Shown here: positions 53,492 through 62,664 of the stretch, in pieces | Layout: each line of letters opens with the position of its first letter | Position numbering within the stretch: the stretch's first letter is position 1 | Assembly (NCBI GenBank): GCA_965240325.2 | Contig: OZ251244.1 | Coordinates: 1,116,001 to 1,180,000, forward strand | Length of the DNA: 64,000 nucleotides | Source: Rebecca billardiae RCC1528 | Lineage: Eukaryota > Haptophyta | Direction: 5' to 3' | Notes under the pieces: model-generated | What the model was told of the DNA's origin: nothing | The model's input: the letters and a program-made list of their open reading frames with translations, nothing else | Databases searched by the model: none | Position numbers and translations under genes: made by a program

Positions 53492-55118
53492 ATGCCCGCG
53501 CCGCACGTGCGCGCGCTGGGGGCGGCGGGCGCCTTGCTCGTGATCGTGGCCGCCGCGCTGTACGCGTTCGACACGCGTGGCACCGCCCACCGCGCCTCGC
53601 CGGACCTCGTCCGCCGCTCGCGCCACCACCGCCACCGTGACAAGGCGCGCGCCGCGGTCGTTGCCGAGCCGTCGCCGCCGCCGCCGCCGCGCGGCCTGTC
53701 GACGGCGTCCGCGCTGAGCTGGCTGGAGCCGCTCGACGTGCTCAAGTGCGGGCGCTGGCCGAACGCGAACCGCCTCGTCCAGCACCTCGCCGAGCTCGGC
53801 GTCGACTCCGCCCAGCGCTTCGGCTGGAGCTGCAGCGCCTTCTCGCGGAGGCTCGAGATGCACCGCCCGCGGCACGAGCGCGTCACGCCCGCGAGCTGCG
53901 CGCGGTGGTGCGAGGCGCAGGTCGACCCGACCGACGCGATCCAGGGCAAGTGGTGCTGCGCGTGGGCCGAGGACGGCCACGGCGAGGGCACGTGCTCCTG
54001 GGCCGACGGCACGGCTGTCGTCAAGGATGTTGGCTGCCAGGCGCCGGGAAGGCACTCCCCAAGCCGCGGCACGGCGGAGTGCGTCCACCCGCTCGCGTAC
54101 GAGGCGTGTTCGTTCGCCGCGGGGTTCGAGCGGCTGGACGGCTTCGGCTGCCGCGACGACAGCCGCACACGCTCCGCCCACGCCCTCGACGCCGGCTCGT
54201 TCAACGCGTGCTCCCAGCTGTGCGTCGCGCAGAGCGGCTGTGGCTATTTTGCGTTTTCCGCGGCGGCGGCGCGGTGCGGCGGGGCGGCGTGCAAGCTGTA
54301 CGAGGCGTGCCGCGCGACGCGCAGGCCGCTGCCCGGCGCGTGGCGCACGTACCGACGCACGAGCATGGCCTCGGCCGTCTGGCCCACGCAGGCGGGCGCG
54401 CCCCTCGGCATGCGCGTCCCGTCGCACTCCGGCTCTGACGAAGGCGCGAGCGGCGCGGCAGAGGCGCTCGCGCGGCCGGGCGGCGGGGCGGCGGCGGGCG
54501 CGGGGGCGGAGTACGCGTGCGACACGAGCGACGGGAAGCGGATGGGCGACGCGATGCGGATGGGCGGCGAGTGGCCCAACGCCTGCTCCCAGATCTGCCT
54601 GCCCAACGCGTTCTGGGGACCCGCGCAAAGGCGCGGCGTCGTCGGCGGCTCGTGCAAGGCCAGCGGCTGTGGCACGTTCGTCGCGGCGCGCAAGTACGCA
54701 GGAGGTGCGGCGCGCGCGCGCGCGGTGGGCGTGCGGGGCCCGACGCGTCGCGCGCGCCGCTGTGCTGCCGGAGAGGCGGGAGGGCGGGGGGGCGAGAAGC
54801 CAACGCTGCGCGCGCGGCGCGCGCGGCGCGCATCGCCTCGACCGTGCGGCGCCTGGCACCGGCCGCCGCCGCCCCTCGCCAACCCGCGTCTTGCCCACTA
54901 ATTCTGCTACCCGCTTCTACCCACTTCTGCTACCCGCTTCTACCCACTTCTGCCGAGCAGTCCCATACAACGTCTACAACTGCACGTGCCCACCGGCCGA
55001 CTCGAGCGCGACGTACAGCTGCCCGGCCTCCGAGCCCGCCGTGCTGCCGGGCGCAGTCGAGGTGGACGTTGGCGAGCAGGCGGAGTACGAAGACGCGGCA
55101 GAGGCCGAGACGTGCTGA
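53492..55118 (+). CDS. Cys-rich type II membrane or secreted protein, two exons, hypothetical
   Basis: Exons 53492-54704 and 54961-55118 (456 aa), phase-1 junction giving KYAGVPYNVYNCTC. An N-terminal TM or signal anchor (ALGAAGALLVIVAAALYAFD) is followed by a basic His/Arg patch and about 25 Cys in an extracellular or luminal region. Repeated patterns CARWC..W.CCAW, CSQLCVAQSGCGYFAFS and CSQICLPNAFWG recall PAN/apple-like or other small disulfide domains, of which I see about three. The C-terminus is acidic (VEVDVGEQAEYEDAAEAETC). I do not recognise the family. It is divergent from the transposase remnant, whose 5' end lies within 200 bp. The 256-bp intron has a tandem repeat in its pyrimidine tract. 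Confidence 0.72.
54900..54952 (+). repeat. 23-bp tandem repeat in an intron pyrimidine tract
   Basis: TTCTGCTACCCGCTTCTACC plus three bases occurs twice, immediately before the acceptor GAGCAG at 54960. It multiplies the possible branch or pyrimidine signals. Confidence 0.75.
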
Positions 55119-56970
55119 CTCGGCGACGAGCGTGTCGCCTGACGCTCCTATGCTGCCAATCCTACGGACCGAGAGACCGAGCAGTGGTCTCACGGAGGAG
55201 CTCCAGCTCGGCTGCCGAGAGGCCAGCCCGGTGGCCGGTGGGCCGGTGATGCCGGCCTGCTGGCTGCTGGTGAGTGATGCGGCTCACCAGCAGCGCATGC
55301 ATAGCCATATGTTCGATCGTCGCGATGAGCGCCATTGCTGACGAGCTGAAGAGTGATGTTCGAAGTAGGCGACCCAGACGGCCTGTGCATGCGGCCCGCA
55401 CAAGCAAGCAAGCCCGATCTTATGGCGGGCCGTAGGTCCGCCCCTTGGTAGTGCCCGGGAAAAAGATAAGAAAAAGAAAAGGAAAAAATAAAATCGCCTC
55501 GCAAAGAAAAGAAAATCGCCTCGCTCACTGCCGGGTCGCTTCGCTCACTACCGGGCGCCCTCGCAGCTCCCACTGGGGACGCTCGGCCGAAAACCATGTG
55601 GCGCCTGGCGCGGAGCGCGTGGGCGGCGCGCGCCAAATCCAACGCCGGCGCGGACATCGCGCGAGGATTCCCGAACGGTGTTTTCGCCCGATTCGCGTTT
55701 GCTGCCCTCGTCGTCTCGCGTGCAGGTCGAACGGGGGCCAAAGTCGACGCGTTTGGAGGCACGCTCGGCGCGTCGACACGATCGTGCGACCTGGGGCGGT
55801 CCTCGCCCGACTTGCACGTCGAGCGCTCGCACGAGCCATAGTATTAAGCGCTGCGCACGACAACCACCTCGCGCGATCCACCGTCGCGCGTCGAGCTCGG
55901 TGCGGAAAGGCCCTCATCACGAGGTGTCTCGCGGGCGGGAAGCGCCATCGCACGCGACGCAAGATTTGGCGCGGCCTTCTGAACTCGATCGCCGGAATCC
56001 GCGCACCGGACTCAGTCATTGCTCGCGGTCCGGTCCCTCAGCCGAGCCCACGTCCGGCCTGCATGGCGCATGGCGTCGACGGTGACCAATGCGACGGAAG
56101 CGCAGCGCTAACGGCGTACGACGCGCAGCGGACGCACCTCCCGGGTCTGTCGCCGTGGCAGCAACCGCCTCTTCGCGAGTTGGCGACCCTCGCCGCAGCG
56201 CGACACAGACAAGCCCGTGATGCCATCCGCAGAGAGATGAATCGTCGAGCATGCAACATCGCCGCGTCATCCTCGTCCATGGCGCAGGCGCTGCGGGACG
56301 AGGCGGAAGTCGTCACGCCGGTGACTGATGCGCTGCGATTCGTGTGCCCGCGTGAGCAGCGCTTGCCTACTCTCGATCGCGAGTGGCACACGCTGTCGCT
56401 GCGCGCGCGCACGCGCACGACCGCGTGAACGTCAACGCGCTCGTGCTCAGCGTGGCGGCCGTGTACGACGTCAACGCGACCTGCGCCGAGCCCATCGTGC
56501 CTGGAGCGGACATCGGCAAGCATCCTCGCGACGACCGCTCTCGGCTGGCGGAAGGAGGACATGCACATGATCTACTCTGGCGGCTTCGGCGGCGGCGAGG
56601 CGCTCGATTACGCCATCGCGGTCGACATGCGGCACATACAGCGCGTACCCGCGCTCGCGCGGAGCAACGGGCTACCCGTCCCGCCCCGCGTGCTGACATT
56701 CCCTCGTGGGTGTGGGCGGCCTCGCGTTGCTGGTCCTTGCACTCGACTGTCCGTCACCCACGGCCACAAGCGAATGTGGAAAGACGCGAACCCGCAGAGG
56801 ATACATTGCGACAGCACTGGCACGGCCCGCCGACCCCCCCGCCCGCCAGGGCAGAGTTTTTACCCGTACGGTACCATACATACCGGAACGGCTCAAGCCC
56901 GCACAGTCACGGACGGAACTAACGCGTCATCAACCGCGCGTGTGCGCGTGCGCAGGCTCCGCTCCGGCCT
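55119..56970. other. Intergenic, with weak coding-like traces
   Basis: 1.85 kb. An A-rich stretch (55461-55515) and an 11-bp-arm hairpin (55264-55293) stand out. Between about 56150 and 56700 three plus-strand frames in turn look faintly coding (DALRFVCPREQRLPTLDREW, then VNVNALVLSVAAVYDVNATC, then MHMIYSGGFGGGEALDYAIA), as if a gene had decayed through frameshifts. No family recognised. Confidence 0.4.
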
Positions 56971-57666
56971 ATGCCGAGCTTCCGCGCGAGCCTTGTGCTC
57001 CTGGCCCTGCGCGCAGTAGGATCCCTCGCCGCCGAGCCTGTCCAGGTCCATCGGCGCGCTTTGATCGCAAAGGCCACCGCACTCGCGACGTCGGCGGCCC
57101 TGGGCCCGTCGATCGTCTCGCCCGCGCACGCTGCTGTGAGTGCCGAGGCGGACGCGCAGGCGCAGCGGCTGCTTGGCCCACTCGTCTCGGCGCAGGCGGG
57201 TCTGCAGCGCCAGCTGCAGCCCGGGACGCGGGTCCCGTTGCTGCGAACCGCACACGCCTGGCAGGAGAGCTGGCAGGTCCCCGCCGATCCCGCCACCTTT
57301 CTCGCGAAGCTCAGCGATGGGCTCCTTGCGCAGAACGAGAAGGATTCGCGCGGGTTCGTGTTCGTGCTTGACGAAGCAGACGCGCAGGCGGGGCGTGCGC
57401 AGGTGAGCGTCTTCACGCGGAAGCGCTGGCTCGACATCGTCACGATCGAGCTCGCGCCGGCTGGCGCCGCGCAGTCCACTGCGACCGTCAAGTGCGTCAG
57501 CTCCGGCCTGTTTCCGCTGAGCGTGCCGGGCGCGCCCGTTCTGAACGTGCCGCTCTTCTTCTTCCCGTTCGGGGACCAGCGCGTCTCCGAGCTCAAGACG
57601 TGTCCGGAGCTGCGCAAGGCGACGGGGCTCGACATCCGCGTCCTGAGCAAAGGCCGGCTGATCTGA
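56971..57666 (+). CDS. Putative thylakoid-lumen protein, hypothetical
   Basis: Single exon, 231 aa, ATG 56971. The N-terminus has two hydrophobic parts: a signal-peptide-like MPSFRASLVLLALRAVGSLA, then HRRALIAKATALATSAALGP ending in SPAHAA. The RR before a hydrophobic stretch and the AHA-A cleavage site are typical of Tat-routed lumen proteins, and the first part fits entry to a secondary plastid through the ER. The mature part (about 175 aa) is globular with few Cys, containing GFVFVLDEADAQAGRAQVSV, RKRWLDIVTIEL and VLNVPLFFFPFGDQRVSELK. I know no function for it. The double presequence supports an alga with a complex red-lineage plastid. Confidence 0.72.
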   Translation: MPSFRASLVLLALRAVGSLAAEPVQVHRRALIAKATALATSAALGPSIVSPAHAAVSAEADAQAQRLLGPLVSAQAGLQRQLQPGTRVPLLRTAHAWQESWQVPADPATFLAKLSDGLLAQNEKDSRGFVFVLDEADAQAGRAQVSVFTRKRWLDIVTIELAPAGAAQSTATVKCVSSGLFPLSVPGAPVLNVPLFFFPFGDQRVSELKTCPELRKATGLDIRVLSKGRLI

Positions 57667-58077
57667 TGATGTGTCATCCGGCGGCACCGGCCGCACCGGC
57701 CGCACCGCGGTGCCGCCGCCGCCAGCCAGGCGGGTCCGCGGGCCTCACGAGTCGCACGAATCGGGCCGTCAGCAGCGTCGGCTCACTCGGCTGCTGACTG
57801 ATGATCATTATTGGCATTTATTATCTCGCCCGACCGTGACGGAGAACGTCTGGCGGTCTGAGACTGAGCCCAGCCCGAGCCGTACCGCGTTAAACAACTC
57901 AGACTCACACTCGATTCCGACGGCCACTGTCAGATATCTAGTCAGACACTATGTCACTATGTCACTATATCCATATGCAAATAATAGATATAATATAAGC
58001 GCGGCAATACAACCAAGGGGCTTACAGCAAAATTAATACCACTGGGGGCGAAACACAGCTGTCGGATGCGAGGCTCC

Positions 58078-58204
58078 TGAGACGGACAGCGTCCGGACTC
58101 CGGTCACGGGTCAGCGGAAACACTGTCACTGTCGTGCGAGAAGTTCTTCGTCTCGCACAGTGTTATTATTTCCGCTGACCGGAGTCCGGACGCTGTCCGT
58201 CTCA
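58078..58204. repeat. Fold-back element with perfect 29-bp arms
   Basis: 58078-58106 and 58176-58204 are exact reverse complements (TGAGACGGACAGCGTCCGGA... ). The interior contains a second imperfect stem (GTGCGAGA...TCTCGCAC). The whole 127 bp would form a long hairpin, like a MITE or a hairpin RNA precursor. Confidence 0.8.
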
Positions 58205-58418
58205 CAGATGCTGATCAACGAAGCCTGCCGCCCCTGTCGTCTTCTTCATATGCCACTGGCGCTAACGTCTTAACCCCTATTGTGGAACGATTTTCGGGTT
58301 TTCCGCCCCTAGGGCGAGGTAGTGCGGCTCGGCGAGCGATCTTAAGGTGTCAGGTACTGGCCATGGGTCCTACCGAAGGGACCATACACCTCTGAGGGTG
58401 CGGAGCTCGGAACTCGCC

Positions 58419-58445
58419 CGCGCGCGCGCGCGCGCGCGCGCGCGC
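58419..58445. repeat. (CG)n dinucleotide tract
   Basis: Uninterrupted CG repeat of about 13 units, prone to slippage and Z-DNA, within the candidate transposon. Confidence 0.75.
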
Positions 58446-59366
58446 CCGCGGGGTGCGTCGACGGGTCGACTGACCCCTATTGTGGAACGATTTTGGTTCC
58501 TCGCTCAGGACGGTGCCACTGCTGGCTCCTGAGCGTTCGCAGTCGGCCCACTGGCACTCGCCGGCGCGCTGGTGGTGTGGGCACCCGCCCTCGACCCCGC
58601 AGCCGCCGGGGGGCACGTCTTGCCCGCGCGAACCCTCTCCACAATGAGTGATGCGGTCGACGAGCGTGTCCGTCATCGACGCTCGCTCGCCTTCGCGTGG
58701 CGCCTGAGCCGCCGCCGACACCACCGCTTCCAGGGCATGCTGGAGAGCGTCGAGAAGGGCGCGCCGCTACGCAGGAAGAGAAGCGCCGCATCGATGCAGA
58801 CCTGCCGCGTGGTCGGCGCGAAGCCGAGTAGCGCTATCTCCGCGACCCAGTTGGTGTGCATCTGCTCGACCGTCACAGCCGCTCAGCCGCGGCTTCAGCC
58901 CCAGCGGCCTCGACGGGCTGGTCGGGTCCTTCACCATCCGACAGAGCGTGGCCCGTTGTCACGGCGTATGAGCCGAAGTCGGCGACAGCTGTGCCCTCAC
59001 GCAGCTCCCCACTCTACACACAGTCCCTGATGGCTGCATCCGGCGGGTCGTAGTCCACTCGCGCCCAGCCGCTTCGTGCGGCGCGGCTCTCGCGCGGTCG
59101 GCAGGCGATGAAGCTGCTTTGCGGGGTTGGGCGTCGCCTGACGGTCCGGCACCTTCGGCTACGCGTTCGTCATCGCCACCAGTCAGCTCGCGCCGCCGCA
59201 CCGCCCCCCGCCGCGGCGGGGCGTCCTCGACCCTCCAAACCAGGAATCAGCCATGCTGACCTGACCCAATTCGTGTCACTCGCGCTCCATCCACGAGTGC
59301 GGCAGCGGCAAGCCGGCTTGATTCCCTGCCCGGGCTGCTTTCGGGGAGCTCCCAAAAATACCGTGC

Positions 59367-60229
59367 GCCAGGGATGCCGAACATTGAATCAATGAAAAAT
59401 AAAATTCAATGAATCATTGAATTCATTGACACTGAATCGCGGCAGGATTCAATGATTTCCTGACCAGTAGTAGCAGTGACTAGTAATACTGTGTGTGCAG
59501 CGCTGCCGCGTGCGCGCCGAGCGCGGCGTGCGGGGCTGTGACCGCGGGGCCACCGACGGCGAGTCATGCGGACTGTAGCAGTGCGCACCGAACATGCATG
59601 CACCCATTCCGCCCCCACTATACACGGCATCATCAATATAAGCAAGCAGCAGATTCACTCAGACTCGTCAGAACTCAGAATCGGACGGTGTGCTGGAGTT
59701 CGTCGGATCGGCTAAGTTCCACAGCACCGCGACGGCGCGACCTGGCGGGCGTCACCGTTGCATCGGCGTCCAGTGAGCTGCGGACTGGCTAGTGGCTGAG
59801 GACTGCTGTGGATGATGCCGCCAAGTACATCAAGCGCCGCACTCGGCCATCGGCGCTCTTCAGGGACCTCCGCCTCGCCAACGGACCGCGAGAATTCTCG
59901 GCTCTTGGCAAAGGCCGCCGACAAGGCCACGGCAGCGTCACGCCTGAGTCACGGCTGCGCGCACGCGTGCGCCGAGGAGTCCGGCACGGAGACCCTGCTG
60001 CACGGGTGCAGGACCTCGAGCAGGGTGTCTCCAGCGCCGCCGCCGACTCGGAGGAAGTCTGACACGCTGTAGGGTCACATTCAGCGCCTCTAGACTGCAT
60101 TTAGGCGCCATTTGGGAGAGTCGGAAAAACGTTGAATTCGGATTCATTGAATTCATTGAATTCAGTGAATTCAATGAATTCAATGAAACATTGAAAGGCG
60201 ATTGAGATTCATTGAATCCAGCATCCCTG
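59367..60229. repeat. Nested inverted pair with ATTGAATTC-rich ends
   Basis: Left end 59367-59456 (CAGGGATGC, then ATTGAATCAATG-type repeats) and right end about 60125-60229 (ATTCATTGAATTCAATGAA repeats, then GCATCCCTG) are inverted relatives. Each end holds several GAATTCA/ATTGAA units. The inside (59460-60120) is normal GC-rich sequence with no gene. It looks like an 860-bp MITE inserted in the larger element. Confidence 0.5.
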
Positions 60230-60538
60230 CCGTGCGCGCCCTCCCGGCCGAAGCTTCGGCCTACAGAAGCCGAAAACCATTTTTTCACACCAGATTCTCA
60301 GCTCTGACTCCAGCAAACGATCGGCTGCGGACGGCGCTGGGGCGGGGCTATGACGACGTTCTTGGGCTCATTGGACGCGCCTTGGCCAGGCGCACACGGC
60401 GGTAGCCGCCGATCTCATCGCCTCCGCGACATCCAAGCTCTACATAGGAAAAACTGGCGCCGTTCCACAATAGGGGTCCGTTCCACAATAGGGGTTAAGA
60501 CGCTACTTGGCCTTATATTGGCGGCAGCTTTCGTTCGG

Positions 60539-62023
60539 TCAGCCACTGGCCGCTGTGGCTGCAGCAGTGGGATGAGGCGGGCCACTGGGCTGAAGGACGT
60601 GATGCGCCAATTTACGCATGGCACCACTGTGAAATTCGCACACCCATAACTGCCCTGCCTTGACAGGAGTCGCGCCGTTCTCGCCGAACAACTCGTCCCG
60701 GTTGGAGCACACCGCGTATGCAATGCACACCTCGAAGATGAAGAGCTGCTCAGTCGAAAATAGGAGCTCATCCACTGGCGAGTCGAGCAGATCCGCTGCA
60801 TGGACCGCCCACGGCGCGGTCGCAAAGACGATGCCGATGCCGTTCTGGTTGGGCAGCGCACCTCGCAACCCGCATGCAATGAACTCAAGGTTCTTGCAGA
60901 AAGTGTACCTCGGGTGAAGACCGCTAAGGAAGATGGTAATGAAACCTGCGCGCATACACTCAATGCCGTGCTGGACGTCGCACCCAGCCCGAGGCGGGGC
61001 TCGCTCCTGCGGCACCGTAGTAGCATTCGCAGTTGCAGCCTGCTCTTTCCGTGCGTGTGCCGCCACTCGCGCTAGGATGCGCCGCTCTTGCTCGCGGAGG
61101 GTGTACTGCTCAAAGTCAGTGGGTGGTGTGACGCCAGCGACGTCGAAGCACAGCTGCCGCATGTCCTGGTTGTAGCCGATCAGCATCGGAGTGCCGCCCA
61201 TGGCCGAAGCGCCGCTCCCATCAAATCGTGGGCGGTGCGCTGACATTTCGCATGTCCTTGTGATGCCCTGCACCCAGTTGCGGTCACAGAAGCTGTCGTC
61301 TCCATGAGCGCGCTTTCGCTCAGCTGGGCTCGACGGAAAGATCGTGGCTTCATCCACAGAGGGCGGGCCGGCCAGGGCGTTGGCCCAGCCAGCCACATCG
61401 GCAGGTACGCACGTCGACTTCCCCATGCTTTTGTATACAGCCTTGTTGCCGGCGCCGAGCACCAGCTTGAGCAGGCTGGAGTGGTTGTTTGTGAGGGCGG
61501 CACACATTCTACCGGAAAGCATGCCGGCGGTGCGTGCAGGCTGCGGCGGCGGAATCTTGGTCGTAGTCCTGTTGGGGTAGAAGAGCATCGGCCAATGCAC
61601 CCTGCGCCAAGTCGGTGCAGGCCCCTGCGTCGCCAAACCCACGAGCGCCCTGGCCCTATGCTCATACTCCTTCGCCGCCTCCACCGGCTGCAGCTCGCTC
61701 TCGGGCACGCGTACGCCGGGCGGGCGGGGCACCGGGCGACGAAACGCAGCACCAGCGCGACCAGCGGTGCCTCTCGGGGGGAACTGGGCTGCCTTGATGC
61801 GCTCCGCCGACTCGTCCAGCTCGGGTCTGAGCACGCAGTCCGGCTCGGCCGAGGCATTGAGCTCACTGTCCCGGCAGAAGCCCTGGACCGCGGCCGGACG
61901 CGGCGTTGCCGGGGGCACTGGGATCGCGACAAACAGCAGCAGCACGCCCAGCAGCAAAGCTGCCGCCAGGCAATGACAGCCGCGCATCGTGCCGCAATTC
62001 GATGACGACGAAGCGGGTGCCAT
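60539..62023 (-). CDS. Type II membrane protein, hypothetical (Golgi/ER candidate)
   Basis: Minus strand, ATG at 62023, single exon, 494 aa. Short cytosolic N-terminus, then one TM anchor (CHCLAAALLLGVLLLFVAIP), a Pro-rich stem and a luminal domain of about 400 residues with NRT, NHS and NAT glycosylation sequons and several Cys. Conserved-looking blocks: HWPMLFYPNRTTTKIPPP, DDSFCDRNWVQGITRTCEMS, MLIGYNQDMRQLCFDVAGV, GIECMRAGFITIFLSGLHPR, FIACGLRGALPNQNGIGIVF and ELLFSTEQLFIFEVCIAYAV. The topology is that of Golgi glycosyl- or sulfotransferases, but I see no DxD or P-loop motif, so no activity is assigned. Its promoter side contains the 44-bp-arm palindrome 71 bp upstream, and its 3' side abuts a transposon-like inverted repeat. 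Confidence 0.75.
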   Translation of the reverse strand: MAPASSSSNCGTMRGCHCLAAALLLGVLLLFVAIPVPPATPRPAAVQGFCRDSELNASAEPDCVLRPELDESAERIKAAQFPPRGTAGRAGAAFRRPVPRPPGVRVPESELQPVEAAKEYEHRARALVGLATQGPAPTWRRVHWPMLFYPNRTTTKIPPPQPARTAGMLSGRMCAALTNNHSSLLKLVLGAGNKAVYKSMGKSTCVPADVAGWANALAGPPSVDEATIFPSSPAERKRAHGDDSFCDRNWVQGITRTCEMSAHRPRFDGSGASAMGGTPMLIGYNQDMRQLCFDVAGVTPPTDFEQYTLREQERRILARVAAHARKEQAATANATTVPQERAPPRAGCDVQHGIECMRAGFITIFLSGLHPRYTFCKNLEFIACGLRGALPNQNGIGIVFATAPWAVHAADLLDSPVDELLFSTEQLFIFEVCIAYAVCSNRDELFGENGATPVKAGQLWVCEFHSGAMRKLAHHVLQPSGPPHPTAAATAASG

Positions 62024-62664
62024 GCCGGATCGTTTGCGGGACGGCGGACGGCAGCGCTAAATCAGCCCGGGCTGATTTAAGCTTATCTCAGCCCGGGCTG
62101 ATTTAAGCCCTTAAATCAGCCCGGGCTGAGATAAGCTCGCGCGGAGCTTATCTCAGCCCGGGCTGATTTAAGGGCTTAAATCAGCCCAGCGGCTCGCGAC
62201 TCGGCCACCGTGGACTCGGAGCGCACGTCGCGCGGTGCGGCCCGCCCGCTCCATGGCTGCACGCGCTGCTGTGTCTTCGGTGGCCACAGGGTGAAGTGCG
62301 CTGAGTCTAGTGGCGGGCGCCCAGCTCCACCCACCCCCTTCTCCCTGGCCCGCCCCGCCTGCCCTCGCCCGCATCGGATGCCTTCCTCGCGCATGCAACT
62401 CCACGGCGGCAACTCGGCTTGTGGACTTGCTGCCCGCATGAGAAGCATGCAGCCAACACCATGGACGCACCATCGACGTTCGCCAGTTGACCATGTCCGC
62501 GCGTAGTCGCACGCGGGTGAACACGGCCCGTGCGCTACAGTCGGTTGTGTGCTGTTGCCATTGCACGTTGTTCAAAATGTGCTGAACGTTGCCACCGCGG
62601 CCGCCGCGCGCGGGCGTACCGGTGCCAGCGGCACAGGCATGGGCACCGGCGCAGCTCCATGGAC
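62024..62664. other. Intergenic, promoter side of the type II membrane gene
   Basis: Starts with the large palindrome (62095-62187). The rest is GC-rich and shows no supported gene. Confidence 0.4.
62057..62189. repeat. Repeated SmaI-type palindromes forming a 44-bp-arm hairpin
   Basis: 62095-62138 and 62144-62187 are perfect reverse complements separated by GCGCG. Each arm holds the 12-bp palindrome CAGCCCGGGCTG; the palindrome family recurs five times in 62057-62187, alternating with TTTAAG and AGATAAG spacers. The hairpin would be exceptionally stable. It lies upstream of the minus-strand gene (ATG 62023). Confidence 0.9.

Larger units (their letters stand above)
58266..60502. mobile_element. 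Candidate non-autonomous DNA transposon with 24-bp terminal inverted repeats
   Basis: 58266-58289 and 60479-60502 are perfect reverse complements over 24 bp (core CCCCTATTGTGGAACG). A second copy of the core lies inside each end (58472-58489, and reversed at 60461-60478). No transposase frame and no clear target-site duplication (CTAA left, CTAC right). The right end is 37 bp beyond the stop codon of the minus-strand gene at 60539. Confidence 0.55.
57667..60538. other. Repeat-rich region without a supported gene
   Basis: 2.9 kb holding a fold-back element, a 24-bp inverted repeat pair 2.2 kb apart, a nested ATTGAATTC-rich inverted pair and a (CG)n tract (58419-58445). Short frames inside (for example 58673-58876 -) have no family. 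Best read as one or more non-autonomous DNA transposons. Confidence 0.5.

Noticed and set aside
53066-54898. 610-codon minus-strand frame opposite the Cys-rich gene
   Set aside because: Shadow frame. It shares only DNA, not reading frame, with the DDE remnant.
55445-56428. 327-codon plus-strand frame
   Set aside because: Starts in an A-rich tract and has no conserved pattern in its first 200 codons; only the end looks faintly coding, so it is noted as a trace.
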